Source: Fortiea contorta PCC 7126 (GTDB lineage: Bacteria > Cyanobacteriota > Cyanobacteriia > Cyanobacteriales > Nostocaceae). Taken from it: 64,000 bases of DNA. The translations under genes and the position numbers were made by a program. Of the stretch, positions 16,266 to 26,230 are shown in pieces. Position 1 is the stretch's first letter; every line of letters begins with the position of its first letter. The notes under the pieces are model-generated. The model saw nothing but the letters and a program-made list of their open reading frames with translations, had not been told where the DNA came from and made no database searches. Where the stretch lies: the NCBI RefSeq assembly GCF_000332295.1, contig NZ_KB235930.1:4243895-4307894 (forward strand). Reading direction: 5' to 3'.

Positions 16266-17536
16266 CTGGAGGGGAGACGAAACAGCCTAAAAAGCTTGGT
16301 GTATAAGATGGGTAGCGTTTTGTGATAGAAAAAGGTAGGTCTAGTTTTGTCAATAAGACCTACTTAATGATAATGTTAGCTATATTGTACCAAAAGCACT
16401 TAAAAAGTCAATTGAGTTTAGCAGAATATCTGTTGCTAAAAATTTTGATACATCTGTTGCAGTCAATCAAAGAAGTAACTTTAGAAAAATTAGCGAATGC
16501 GCTACCTTTGGGAATTAAATTTGAAAGCAGAAGAAAAAGAATACAAAGATTTTTATCATTACCAAATCTCACAATTGAAAAAGTTTGGTTGCCAATTATT
16601 CAAGAACTAATAGCAAACTACTTCCAGAATGAAAAAATTATTTATATAGCAATTGATAGGACTAATTGGAGTCGGATAAACTTATTAATGGTCAGCGTGA
16701 TTTGGGATAAAAGAGCCATACCAATATATTTTAGTTTGCTGCCCAAATTAGGTAGTAGTAATCTCACGGAACAGCAGAAAATATTATCGCCAGTTATAGC
16801 AATATTGAAAGATTATAAAATCTGTGTGTTGGGGGATAGAGAATTTTGCTCGGTAAAACTAGCAAAGTACCTTCAGAGCAAGGATGTATATTTTTGTTTG
16901 CGATTGAAAAAGAATGAATTTGTAGAAATTAAACAAGATATGTTTATGGAGTTAAGCAGTTTAGGATTAACTCCTGGAGTATCTTTTTTTATCAAGGGAG
17001 TTAAGGTAACAAAGACTCAGGGTTTTATCAGTTTTAATGTGGCTGGTAAGTGGCAACGTAAAATTAACGGAGTAGCACCCAAAGAAGCATGGTTTATTTT
17101 AACAAATTTTGACACCCTAGAGTCAGCAATTGCTGCTTACAAAAAGCGATTTGATATTGAAGAAATGTTTAGAGATTTCAAAACAGGTGGCTATAACTTA
17201 GAAAACACTAATGTTCAAGGTGAACGTTTTATTTCTCTAGTTTTGTTGATAGCGATCGCTTACACCTCTGCAACAATTAATGGTCAACTTATTAAACGCA
17301 AAGGAATCCAAAAATATATAGCTCGGATTAAAGAAAGGAGTCGTTCTCAACGGAGACACAGTAGTTTTTATATCGGCTTATATGGTCAAACATGGGTACA
17401 TTTCAAGGATAGCTGTATTGATTTAGTCACACAATTAATGAGAATTAATCGTAATAAGTGGAAGCATTATCAACAAGGTTTAAGAGCCATGAAGCTTATT
17501 GAATCTATATTGTAGCTTATTTCGTCTCCCCTTCAG
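16266..17536 (+). mobile_element. IS4-family element, copy 3, no target duplication
   Basis: This is a full 1,271-bp element with both terminal repeats. The 9 bases on the left (CAGTTGGTG) and on the right (GTAAATTGC) differ. Its two flanks therefore did not come from a single simple insertion. It ends two genes: the 5' fragment at 16183 and the RNA-polymerase-like gene. Confidence 0.95.
16322..17515 (+). CDS. IS4-family transposase, intact
   Basis: The 397-residue DDE transposase begins at GTG 16322. Catalytic residues are D112 (IAIDRTNW), D172 (VLGDREF) and E280. E280 lies inside the IS4 signature Y273-x2-R276-x3-E280-x6-K287. This copy is the reference for the others in the window; it is identical in protein to those at 36412 and 45622. 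Confidence 0.95.
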   Translation: MIEKGRSSFVNKTYLMIMLAILYQKHLKSQLSLAEYLLLKILIHLLQSIKEVTLEKLANALPLGIKFESRRKRIQRFLSLPNLTIEKVWLPIIQELIANYFQNEKIIYIAIDRTNWSRINLLMVSVIWDKRAIPIYFSLLPKLGSSNLTEQQKILSPVIAILKDYKICVLGDREFCSVKLAKYLQSKDVYFCLRLKKNEFVEIKQDMFMELSSLGLTPGVSFFIKGVKVTKTQGFISFNVAGKWQRKINGVAPKEAWFILTNFDTLESAIAAYKKRFDIEEMFRDFKTGGYNLENTNVQGERFISLVLLIAIAYTSATINGQLIKRKGIQKYIARIKERSRSQRRHSSFYIGLYGQTWVHFKDSCIDLVTQLMRINRNKWKHYQQGLRAMKLIESIL

Positions 17537-18653
17537 GTAAATTGCAGTTCACTTAGTCGAGAAACTATTTCATCTCCAAAGGCTGCAAAAACGAAATTTG
17601 ATACCTTTTTTCGAGTATTTAAGTGTGAATTATCCCCTTGTTCCAATTCGTCTTGACGAGAAGCGGATATGCTCCAGGTAGCTGCGGCGGCTGATAGTTT
17701 TTGGTCTTCTGGGATGGAGATGTAGAAATTTTCAGCCAATAAATAAGCCTCTTGAAACAGCAGTTTGGTTTGGCTTTCCTTAAGTTCAGGCTTGAGTTCG
17801 ACTAATGTGGCTCTCTCAGTTATCATTCCAGACTTCAATTTGTAGTCAATTATAGATTGCTGACTGACTGTTCCTAATTTGCGAAATTTGGGTTCTCCAT
17901 TCTCCATCTCCCCATTAATTTGTGCTACTGCTAGCAGTGTATGAGGACGTTCTGGAGAGCGGTATTTCTCTGGTATTTCTTCTAGGCGAATGTTGAGTAT
18001 TGAACTGTTCCAAATTTCAGGATGTCCGTAGCGAGTCAGGTTAGTGATTTCAATTTGTGCGCCACTGCTAGTCTGTACAAGCGCGTAAGGTCCTTGCTCT
18101 GTCTCTCGGCGCTTATTTAGTCTTGTGGCTTCATTGAATTTATCATCAAACTTTTGTTTCGCTAATATAGCTTGATATTTTTGTTGTGGAGTGAATTCTA
18201 CACCTTTAAATAAATCTTGAAATTGAACAATAGGACGTGATTCTAGTTGAGATTCTTGGAAGTATTTGTTGGTTTGGTTGATCAGCAGTTCTACCGGAGA
18301 GTAGCCAGTAGTAGTGACACCTTCACTGAGATAGACGGAGGATAATTTTTTGTCTTTAATATAATTAACATCTCGATATAGATAGCGCTTATTTTCAGCA
18401 ATAATCTGCATATCTGGTTTCTTCGCACTTTTGAATAAATCAACTGCAATTTGATTTTGAAAGCAAGCCTCCTCAATCATTTGGCGATACATAATGCGGT
18501 TAATTTCCATCGCCTTTTCTATCACTTCATAATCTCTGTTTTGAACTGATTCCAGTTCCAGAAATTCCTGTATCTGTTCTCTATATTTTTCTCTAATAGG
18601 CTGAGGATTTTTTTGATTATTTTCTAGGGCGACTAATTTTTTATAGTGATTAG

Positions 18654-20013
18654 CGGGACTTAAACAAAAATTAAGCCCAAATAAAGCCGAAACTGGCTTT
18701 ATGAGAGGCAAATACGTCACGATTAATGGTTAGCCATTCAAAAAAACGGAAAGAAATCGCTGTTCTAAACGCTTCTAAAGCATCAGTAAAAGTGTTCAAA
18801 GGTTTAGTTGCCCACCTACGTCTCAAACCCCCAGTCAGCTGATGCCAAAGAATAAAAGTATAGGCACAAAAAACCAGGATAAAATGTCGTATGAGACTAG
18901 TTTTATCTCGGACTTGATATTCTTTTAATCCGAGAAAGCCTTTGGCTTCTCGATAGAAAACTTCCACCCAATTTCGTTGAGAATAGGTGTTGACTATCCA
19001 TTCTGGAGTGACAACAGATGTAGAAACATTAGTGATAAAATAGTCGATATCAGTGGCATTTGAGAAAGTATCAGCATTCATCACGATAGCTATACTTCGC
19101 TGTCCCTCTAGACGTGATATCTCTACAAGTCTTGTTGCTACCCACACTGTTCGGGATTTATCTAATTTGAGTTTAATTTCGCTAAAAGCTTCTTGGGGCA
19201 ACGTCTGTGCTAATTCATCTAGCCTGATTGTTTGTTGATAATTTCCTTGGTTACTAATTGTGACTTTCCGATTTTTGGCTACTCCTCCTAAATACTTTAA
19301 GTTTCGCTTTTCTAGTTCTAATAGGAATGATGTATTGTTACCATATCCCGCATCTACAATTACTATTCCTGGTTGATATCCTCGCTCTCTTGTTTGGTCT
19401 ATTAACTTAATTGCTATCTCGGTTTTCTTCTCAAATAATGGGTCTTGTTTCCCCTGTGGTAATGAATCAGCGTGCTGATATAACTCTATATCTAATGGTA
19501 GGCTTTTTCTGCCATCATATAAATGACTTGTTACCACTACTATTCCATTATCAGTCTTACCGATTTCTCCAATATATTGTCTTCCAACTCCTTCAGTCAA
19601 GTTACCACTTTTCCTATGCCCTGAATCATCAATTATCAAGCTAAATCCCCGATTAATTCTAGTTTGACTACACTTGTTCATTACCTCCAAGCGTCTTTCA
19701 TTCAGCTTTTTAGCCGACCAAGGTGCATCTGTTAAAAAGTGGTGTAATCTATGGTAATTCACCCCTATGGCGTTTCCTGCCATCTGTAACAGGTTTTTTC
19801 TCTCACTTTCCCCCAATAATCCCCCTAAATAATGTCTGAACTCCCTTTTTTGCGCTTGATGATTAAATACATCATCAAACCTTTGACACCATTTTTCAAA
19901 GCATGGGGGCATGGCTGTGGGAGTTGTCTCTTTCATCAGGCTTATTTTAACGTGAAACCTATGCTATATCTGCATTATAACCTCTTTTGCTCTCTTTTTT
20001 TGCTTAAGTCCCG
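18654..20013 (-). mobile_element. IS701-family element, copy 1
   Basis: The 1,360-bp element has ends CGGGACTTAA and TTAAGTCCCG. It is flanked by the 4-bp duplication TTAG (18650-18653 and 20014-20017), matching the YTAR target preference of the family. It is inserted in the RNA-polymerase-like gene in the same orientation. It differs from the copy at 31630 by one visible silent base. Confidence 0.95.
18671..19936 (-). CDS. IS701-family transposase
   Basis: The 421-residue DDE transposase has catalytic acids in LIIDDSGHRKSG (D103/D104), IVIVDAGYGNN (D195) and the C-terminal NWVEVFYREAKGFLGLKEYQ block (Glu near residue 330). The length is normal for the family and the frame is intact, so the element is probably active. 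Confidence 0.93.
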   Translation of the reverse strand: MKETTPTAMPPCFEKWCQRFDDVFNHQAQKREFRHYLGGLLGESERKNLLQMAGNAIGVNYHRLHHFLTDAPWSAKKLNERRLEVMNKCSQTRINRGFSLIIDDSGHRKSGNLTEGVGRQYIGEIGKTDNGIVVVTSHLYDGRKSLPLDIELYQHADSLPQGKQDPLFEKKTEIAIKLIDQTRERGYQPGIVIVDAGYGNNTSFLLELEKRNLKYLGGVAKNRKVTISNQGNYQQTIRLDELAQTLPQEAFSEIKLKLDKSRTVWVATRLVEISRLEGQRSIAIVMNADTFSNATDIDYFITNVSTSVVTPEWIVNTYSQRNWVEVFYREAKGFLGLKEYQVRDKTSLIRHFILVFCAYTFILWHQLTGGLRRRWATKPLNTFTDALEAFRTAISFRFFEWLTINRDVFASHKASFGFIWA

Positions 20014-21917
20014 TTAGATACTTGGTCTACATACTCTGCTTGTTGTTGCAAAGTACCATAAGTTTTTAAAATTTCAATTTCTGACTCCAAAGCTTCTATT
20101 GCTGTAACATGGTTATTGATGATGCCAACGCTGATGCTATCACTCATGTGGATAGCAATTTCTTCAAATTCTGGCTGTGTACCATCTTCTCTGTAAAAGG
20201 ATTGCTTCTTTAGCTTAACTGTAGGAGCATAGGCGTTTTCAGGAATATTTCTGTACTCTGCTTCTGCTGTAAAATTGGGATATTTACTTGCCAGTTCTAC
20301 ACCAATACAGTCACCATCAAAATCACGACCTTGGCGTTCTGATTCTGTTTCTGCTGGGTCTATTTCTTCGGTTGCAATCGAGAGTGCTTTGAGTGCGTCA
20401 ATTCTAGCGAGTATGCGCTTGTGGTCTTCGTCGTTGACTACAATGATACCTTCCAAAGATTTACCATCTGGCCCTAAATAATCTTCAACATATTTATTGA
20501 GGGAGACACACAAACCATTGGAATTGAGGAAGGGAGAACGGAAATTCAGGATTTTTTCTCCCTCATTCATCCAAGGAACACAGATTTCACCGTTTTTGAG
20601 TTCTTTAGAGGGAATAATCATGCCTCTATCAAAGGTGAGGGTGCGACCAATGGCAATATCTCGCCATTCATTTTGCACAAATCGACTTAGTTCTTGTCTA
20701 ACTTTCTCAGTTTCCAAAATTTGGGCATGACCGAGTAAGTCTGCCTTGATAATTTTGTACATTAATAAATCATCTTTTTCATATTTAGCATTATCTTCAT
20801 TCAAATCATCTGTATCTAATTCTTCATCTTGGTTAAGATTAGTGGTGGATAATTTTACTTGTTTTTCAAGTGTTCCATCTGCCACAAGGTCAGCGATAGC
20901 TTGTTCTAGGGAAACTTTTTGTTGTTCAGTGAATGCCTTGCGTTTTTCGTACTTTTCGCAATACAATTGTGCAACTTTTCTGGGGTCTTTCTGAATTTCG
21001 GTAAGTTCTTGGGCTTGCTTTTCTAGTTCTTCTGCAAAGTCCTTGATACCTTGAGGAAAAGAAGCCAACATCTGAGAAATCGCAGTCTTCCCCTTTTGGG
21101 ACTGCGATTTTTCACCTAACCAAATAGTTTGATTGTAAAGACCTGGCTTGATTTGCGGTTTAATTGGACTAGAGGGATTATCTTTGTCTGTACCTTTGAA
21201 GCTTGACAGGGGAATAATCAGGTCTATTTTGGGTTTGTTATTCGGGTTTGCATACTCTAACTGGGTTAAGTTGTGGGGTCGCAGTGTTCCTTTGCCAAAG
21301 CGAAATTTGGTGTCTTCTCCGTCTCCCTCTCTCCATCCAAAACGATGTTGGATTACACGATAACTTTTATCTTGTTCTTCTTGCTTTTTTGTTAGTTTGT
21401 TGTACAAGTCAGTCGCAATTTGACCGTAGCAATCTCCAACTAATTTCCAAGCATCTTCCTTATTTAGTATTCCTCCATTTTCTCCAGTGGCATCATCTAC
21501 TACTAGAATATTCAATCGCTCATTAATTGCATTTTTGCACTCTCCAAGAAATATGGAACCATAAGCACCTCTATCCTTGCGGTCCGGACATAGTTTTTCA
21601 ACTACTTCCAAACATTCTTGTAGCCCATAAAGTAGTCGTGTTTTAGACGAAAATAGCAGAACATGACTATCTGGATGGTTCTTCAGGTCTTCTGCCTTTG
21701 TATGTTCGTCCATTTGCCCAAAGGAGAACTGTTTGTCAGGGAATAAGAATTCTAGCAGCGTGTTATCCAATTTCTCAGTTAGAATTGAGTTGGAATTGCT
21801 GGTATCTCCTTGAATATATGACCATTGATTTAATCTGGTGTCAAAGTGCTTGAATGTGAGTGTCATATTCTAATTTATTTGTGGACAAAAAGTTTTTAAA
21901 TTTGTGAGGGTTTTAAT

Positions 21918-22493
21918 ATGTCAAGGTTAAAGCGCTGGCTTTATTTAAATACAAAAAAAGTTAACGCAGACGGCACTTTAAGAGAAGATTATATAAATGA
22001 ACGATTAGCTAAAGATATCAACCAGGCATCAATTGATGATTATGCTGTGACACTCAAGACAGAATATGAGCGATTAAAGTTATTAGATGAAACAGACCCT
22101 GAGTTGTGGGTGGAGTATACTGCTTATGACCTTTTCAGTGAGAAAGATAAAAAGCAGTTTAATCCTGATGGGTCGCTCAAGCCAGAGTATGTGGAATACG
22201 CACTTCATCAGCTGCAATTGCGAGAAAGTTATTTGATGGAAATCGAATTTAATAAAAAAAAGGAAGTTGCTGATTTTAATAAAATGTCTGAGGAATGGAA
22301 ATCTAGGGGTCAAAACTTTGGTGAGTATTTGATGAATTCTCGTCGTAGTGCTGCTCAAAATCGTAGATATAACCTCAAGCAGATGTCTCAAGACATCCGC
22401 AACGGTGAAGATATTGACTCTCTTCCACTTGATATTGAACCGGATGATTATTATCAGCAGCAAGGGTACAATCCAATGCATCATAATTTTTAA
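21918..22493 (+). CDS. hypothetical charged protein divergent from the polymerase-like gene
   Basis: The 191-residue protein begins 51 bp from the divergent start of the DFDGD-motif gene. It is highly charged and helical, with two related segments (VNADGTLREDYINERLAK and FNPDGSLKPEYVEYALHQ) that look like an internal duplication. There is no signal peptide or membrane segment. No family is recognised. The shared promoter region suggests joint regulation with the polymerase-like gene. Confidence 0.6.
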   Translation: MSRLKRWLYLNTKKVNADGTLREDYINERLAKDINQASIDDYAVTLKTEYERLKLLDETDPELWVEYTAYDLFSEKDKKQFNPDGSLKPEYVEYALHQLQLRESYLMEIEFNKKKEVADFNKMSEEWKSRGQNFGEYLMNSRRSAAQNRRYNLKQMSQDIRNGEDIDSLPLDIEPDDYYQQQGYNPMHHNF

Positions 22494-23040
22494 CTCAAAT
22501 AAAAACTGTGCAGGGTAATATCTACTTCACTCCCTGCCAGATTTTATGAATTCTTTATTTGAAACTGCTAGCAATAAAAATCGTATTTTCCCTTTATATC
22601 TTTGTCTACCCGTATATCAAAAAGTATAAATGCAAGTATTGTTAATTACCTGGTATTTCGAGATTTTGCAAGAAACTACTTGTCTTTTGTATTCATAGTC
22701 AGATTTTCGCTTTTTTAAGCTCAACTTCCCCCGGTGCAAATGTACTAAACAGCCCTTAAACCCTTGCTAGGCAATCAACCTGGCTCTAAGCGCAAATATA
22801 AGCATACCCGTGTAAGCTCTGGAAGTATTGGTACAACTAAGGTAAGCTAAAATTGGGGGTGAACGCCTCAAATTCTCCACGCAAACCCTTTTGACAATTT
22901 GTACCCAGTAAGAGCAATTCAAAAAAGCTTGAAAGTCGCTCTAAAAAAGAGTTAGCTCTTTTTGGATAAGGGGAGTTCAGTTTAAGTTATTTGCCTATAG
23001 CTAATTTCACAATTTCTGTACAGAGGCTGTTTAGTTGATC
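22494..23040. other. intergenic region
   Basis: No gene is supported in these 547 bases. A short open stretch near 22757-22850 reads LGNQPGSKRKYKHTRV then SSGSIGTTKVS before a stop. It may be a fragment of a decayed gene. The end of the region carries the terminus of the operon transcribed from the right, without an evident strong terminator. Confidence 0.4.
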
Positions 23041-26000
23041 TTAGATTCCTTCAAAAGCACTTACTACTTTGGCAAACCATTCTAAAATAGAAGGTACTTG
23101 ATTTTTATGCTGCCATAACCAATCCATAGCTGTTGTAACTTTCTTAACTTGCTGACGACTCATTATATTGAGCAATACTTTTTCTCTTCCTTTTAATGTT
23201 GGGTCGTCACTCTGCCAAATTTCTTGCATTACCCAACGTTCCATAATGGAGGAACTAAAAGCATATTTGCCAACATTTTCTGTGCGAATAATTACACCTT
23301 GTTCTTTGAGGCTGGTGAATTCTCGATCTCTTTGGTTAAAGATTAAGTCAATACCACCTAAATCAAAGCGCATTCTTTTATGTAGGCGACCATTGATAGC
23401 AGATAAAGCCATTAACATTAATAAGCTTTGTTCTATTTCTGAGCATCGATTCCACATACTTTGAAAAATCTGTCTGGTTCTATTTTCAAACTCATCAGCA
23501 AATGCTTGCTTATCAAAGTGGGTTGGGTTGATTATTTGTCTATAAACCATAAAACCAGCAATTTGTACAAGATATGGATGTCCGCCAGAAATTTCGGCGA
23601 TCGCCTCTTGTAAAGAGTATCTAATTTGGGGAATATTAGCTTTAAGTATTTGCTCGACTTCGCGCTGGGAAAATAGCTTGAGAGATAAGAAGAGATAGTG
23701 ATTGAACCAAGGTGAAACTTTCGGGTCTTGCTTAGGTCCAAGTTCGCTGAGGCGCTGGAGTGAACTCACCACCATTGAAAGATATTTTCTTTCGGTGGCG
23801 GCGTTAGCTAGGTAACGACAATCTTTGACAAAAGCGTCCATTTGTGCTTCTGTATATTGCTCGTTAGTTCGCAAAGCGTGGTCGTAGTTATCTATTAGTA
23901 ACAACAAAAATTTATTGTGTTCTCCCAGCTTTTTTAAAGCTAGTTGGAGGTTGTCTCTTTTTGCTGGTTCTGTGGTGATTAATGCGTCAATTTCTGTTTG
24001 TAGTGTGGGTTCATTCGCCAATTTTGCAGCTACTGCGAGCAAAATTTCTCGCCAGAACCCGGCGGGGGTGAAAGGCTCAACGACTTCGCAGTTGAATCGG
24101 AGGGCGATCGCATCCTCTGATTTGTGTAAATATTGTTGCAATACTCGTGGATCTGCGAGTTTATCCAAAAAGGAAGATTTACCCATTCCTGGTCCACCCC
24201 AAATCGACAAATTACCGCCGTTATTGATTTGCTCAAACGCCGTTGTAATCTCATTTATCCGCCCAAAAAATCTGTCTGGGGGAACTGGCTCTCCGACAAC
24301 GAAGGGATTTGAGTGACGCGCCTCAGTTCTTGCTTGTAGGCGATACTCTTGGACTTGTGTATTGTTTGGCTCTATCTGCAAAACTTTGGTAAATTGTTCT
24401 TGTGCTTGGTCGATTTTCCCTTGAGTGATCAATTCACGGCCATAAGCTAGGAGCGATCGCACAAACTCATCCTTATTTCTTAATGAATCAAATTGGTAAG
24501 CTCTAGCGTAAAATTCCACAGCCTTCTCATAATTTCCTAATCTTGAGTAGCCCTCCGCTAAATCTAAGACAGTACTAAAATGATTAGGATTAATTTTCAA
24601 AATATCCTCGTAAAGAATTAATGCTCTAGCTGTGTTACCTTGTAGATGCAAGGTATTTGCTGCATCTCGTAGACTTTTCCAGTATTCTTGCCCAAGAATT
24701 TCCAGATTACTTATCTCTCGTTTTAGTGGATGACTTTCAATCGACCAACGACGAACAAATTCCACTTTTACCCGACATTTTGTGTCATCTAAGAAATCAT
24801 TTTCTGCCAAGTTTTCAGATGCTTGAATGAGTGAATCTGTTGGGATAACTCCAAATTTTTCTAATAATTTTAATGGCTCTTCAGGCGATTCTTGGTTTTG
24901 CTCAATGGCTATTTGTTGAGCCTCTGCCACAGCAGCAAAAACTATCTGTTCTGTAATTGATAATCCCTGCCACATCCATGCCAAACCGCCTTCAGCAATC
25001 TCCATTGCTGGTTCTATAATATTTTCTACATCTTCTGCTGTGACCTGCAAGTTGTTTTCATATCTGGCTTGTCTAAAAATTATAAAGCAGATTATTTGGG
25101 TAAAATATGGGTGTCCTGCCGATATTTGTAGAATTGTTTGGATTGCGTCCCGGCTATACTCTAATAATCCTTCAGCAGGTTTAGTTATTAGCCGTATAGC
25201 ACTTATCTCATCAAGTAAATCAATTTTGTACCTAGGCACACTCTTGAACAAGTTGAAAATGCTTGGAATATTACTGAAACTGACTATTACAGGAATTATA
25301 TATAATTTTTCTTGTTGACTCAAAAGTATTTGTAAATAACTTAAAAAATTTGGTTCTCTGCTGGAAAATATTACATCAAATTCATCAAGCAAAAGTACTA
25401 ATTTTTTATCTTTTATTTGCTCATAAACTTGTAGTAAAAATTTTAAATAAAAAGTATTTAACTCGTCTTCTAATTCTTCTAATGTCGGTAGGGTCAACTC
25501 ATATAAACTAAGTTCGTCAACAATCGCTGTTGCTAGTTGATGTAAAATATTAATTAGCGGAAACTTAGATTTATCAGCCAAATCAAATTCGACAAATACA
25601 AAATCCTCAAGTCTATTAAAAATGGGAATCATCTTCAATACAGATGACTTCCCTATGCGTCTTTGACCATGTAAAACAATAATTCGTGTGCCTAGGTTGA
25701 GATAATCTTCAATAAGTTGAAACACATTTTCTCGCCCAAAGAACCTTTCTGGTTCTTGTATGGGAGTACCAACTATATAAGGGTTCCAGCTTGTTTCCAA
25801 AGATGCAGCTGATTTGTAAATGCCAATAGGTTTTGAGTCGCCAGGTACTGTTTTCCTAACATTGATACCAGCTAAATTTAGCACCTGAAGCTCTATACCC
25901 CAAGAATTTACTAATGTAATTTTTATCTTCCCCTGTATCTCCTTTGATGCTGCCTTAAGCAGAAATTTTGCAGGGCCGTAAGTCCCGCCGAAACGGTGTA

Positions 26001-26220
26001 GGACTAATGTTGGTTCCCCCATAGGCTTGCTACTAAATAGCGATCGCGGTAAAGTTTCCAACATGCAAGTAATTGGGTATTCCTCTTCCTGATATTGCCA
26101 CTCCCCATCCCCAGATAGTTCCAAATCAATGGTCATTAAATAAGTTTTATCAACCTGCGCTTCTTGGGGATAGTTGATAATTGGTTTAATGGATATGGGT
26201 AGTTGCTGTTCTTCAGACAT
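23041..26220 (-). CDS. double-NTPase (STAND/AAA-type) TPR protein
   Basis: The 1,059-residue protein begins with a beta-rich domain (residues 1-140). A first NTPase follows, with P-loop GQRRIGKS at 185-192 and Walker B LVLLLDEFD near 279. A TPR-like stretch (about 515-640: ALILYEDILKINPNH, KAVEFYARAYQFD) comes next, then a second NTPase with GGPGMGKSS near 675 and LLLLIDNYD. The paired FxGR boxes (RFFGRENVF, RFFGRINEI) precede each P-loop. It lies 10 bp after the CHAT protease gene in one operon. By analogy with STAND ATPases it may sense a trigger and scaffold the protease. Confidence 0.82.
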   Translation of the reverse strand: MSEEQQLPISIKPIINYPQEAQVDKTYLMTIDLELSGDGEWQYQEEEYPITCMLETLPRSLFSSKPMGEPTLVLHRFGGTYGPAKFLLKAASKEIQGKIKITLVNSWGIELQVLNLAGINVRKTVPGDSKPIGIYKSAASLETSWNPYIVGTPIQEPERFFGRENVFQLIEDYLNLGTRIIVLHGQRRIGKSSVLKMIPIFNRLEDFVFVEFDLADKSKFPLINILHQLATAIVDELSLYELTLPTLEELEDELNTFYLKFLLQVYEQIKDKKLVLLLDEFDVIFSSREPNFLSYLQILLSQQEKLYIIPVIVSFSNIPSIFNLFKSVPRYKIDLLDEISAIRLITKPAEGLLEYSRDAIQTILQISAGHPYFTQIICFIIFRQARYENNLQVTAEDVENIIEPAMEIAEGGLAWMWQGLSITEQIVFAAVAEAQQIAIEQNQESPEEPLKLLEKFGVIPTDSLIQASENLAENDFLDDTKCRVKVEFVRRWSIESHPLKREISNLEILGQEYWKSLRDAANTLHLQGNTARALILYEDILKINPNHFSTVLDLAEGYSRLGNYEKAVEFYARAYQFDSLRNKDEFVRSLLAYGRELITQGKIDQAQEQFTKVLQIEPNNTQVQEYRLQARTEARHSNPFVVGEPVPPDRFFGRINEITTAFEQINNGGNLSIWGGPGMGKSSFLDKLADPRVLQQYLHKSEDAIALRFNCEVVEPFTPAGFWREILLAVAAKLANEPTLQTEIDALITTEPAKRDNLQLALKKLGEHNKFLLLLIDNYDHALRTNEQYTEAQMDAFVKDCRYLANAATERKYLSMVVSSLQRLSELGPKQDPKVSPWFNHYLFLSLKLFSQREVEQILKANIPQIRYSLQEAIAEISGGHPYLVQIAGFMVYRQIINPTHFDKQAFADEFENRTRQIFQSMWNRCSEIEQSLLMLMALSAINGRLHKRMRFDLGGIDLIFNQRDREFTSLKEQGVIIRTENVGKYAFSSSIMERWVMQEIWQSDDPTLKGREKVLLNIMSRQQVKKVTTAMDWLWQHKNQVPSILEWFAKVVSAFEGI

Positions 26221-26230
26221 GGCACTCTGT

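Larger units (their letters stand above)
17537..21866 (-). pseudogene. DFDGD-motif RNA-polymerase-like protein, split by an IS701 element and cut by IS copy 3
   Basis: Removing the IS701 copy at 18654-20013 and one TTAG restores a single frame (join: VDQVSNHYKKLVA) of about 988 codons from ATG 21866 to the IS4 junction, where a stop comes from the IS. Residues 515-519 read DFDGD in the context GRDFDGDCIGVEL, the metal-binding signature of the second double-psi beta-barrel of RNA polymerases. Upstream FRSPFLNSNGLCVSLN and downstream DSISVGIINNH resemble the order seen in eukaryotic RNA-dependent polymerases and YonO-type proteins. The N-terminal 400 residues are unassigned. Polymerase activity is inferred only. 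Confidence 0.65.

Noticed and set aside
16266-17536. composite transposon formed by pairs of IS4 copies
   Set aside because: Outer flanks of the copies show no shared 9-bp duplication, so no pair can be shown to have moved as a unit.
17533-18720. independent 395-codon gene starting in the IS701 element
   Set aside because: The first 48 codons are IS sequence; removing the IS joins the rest in frame with the DFDGD-motif gene.
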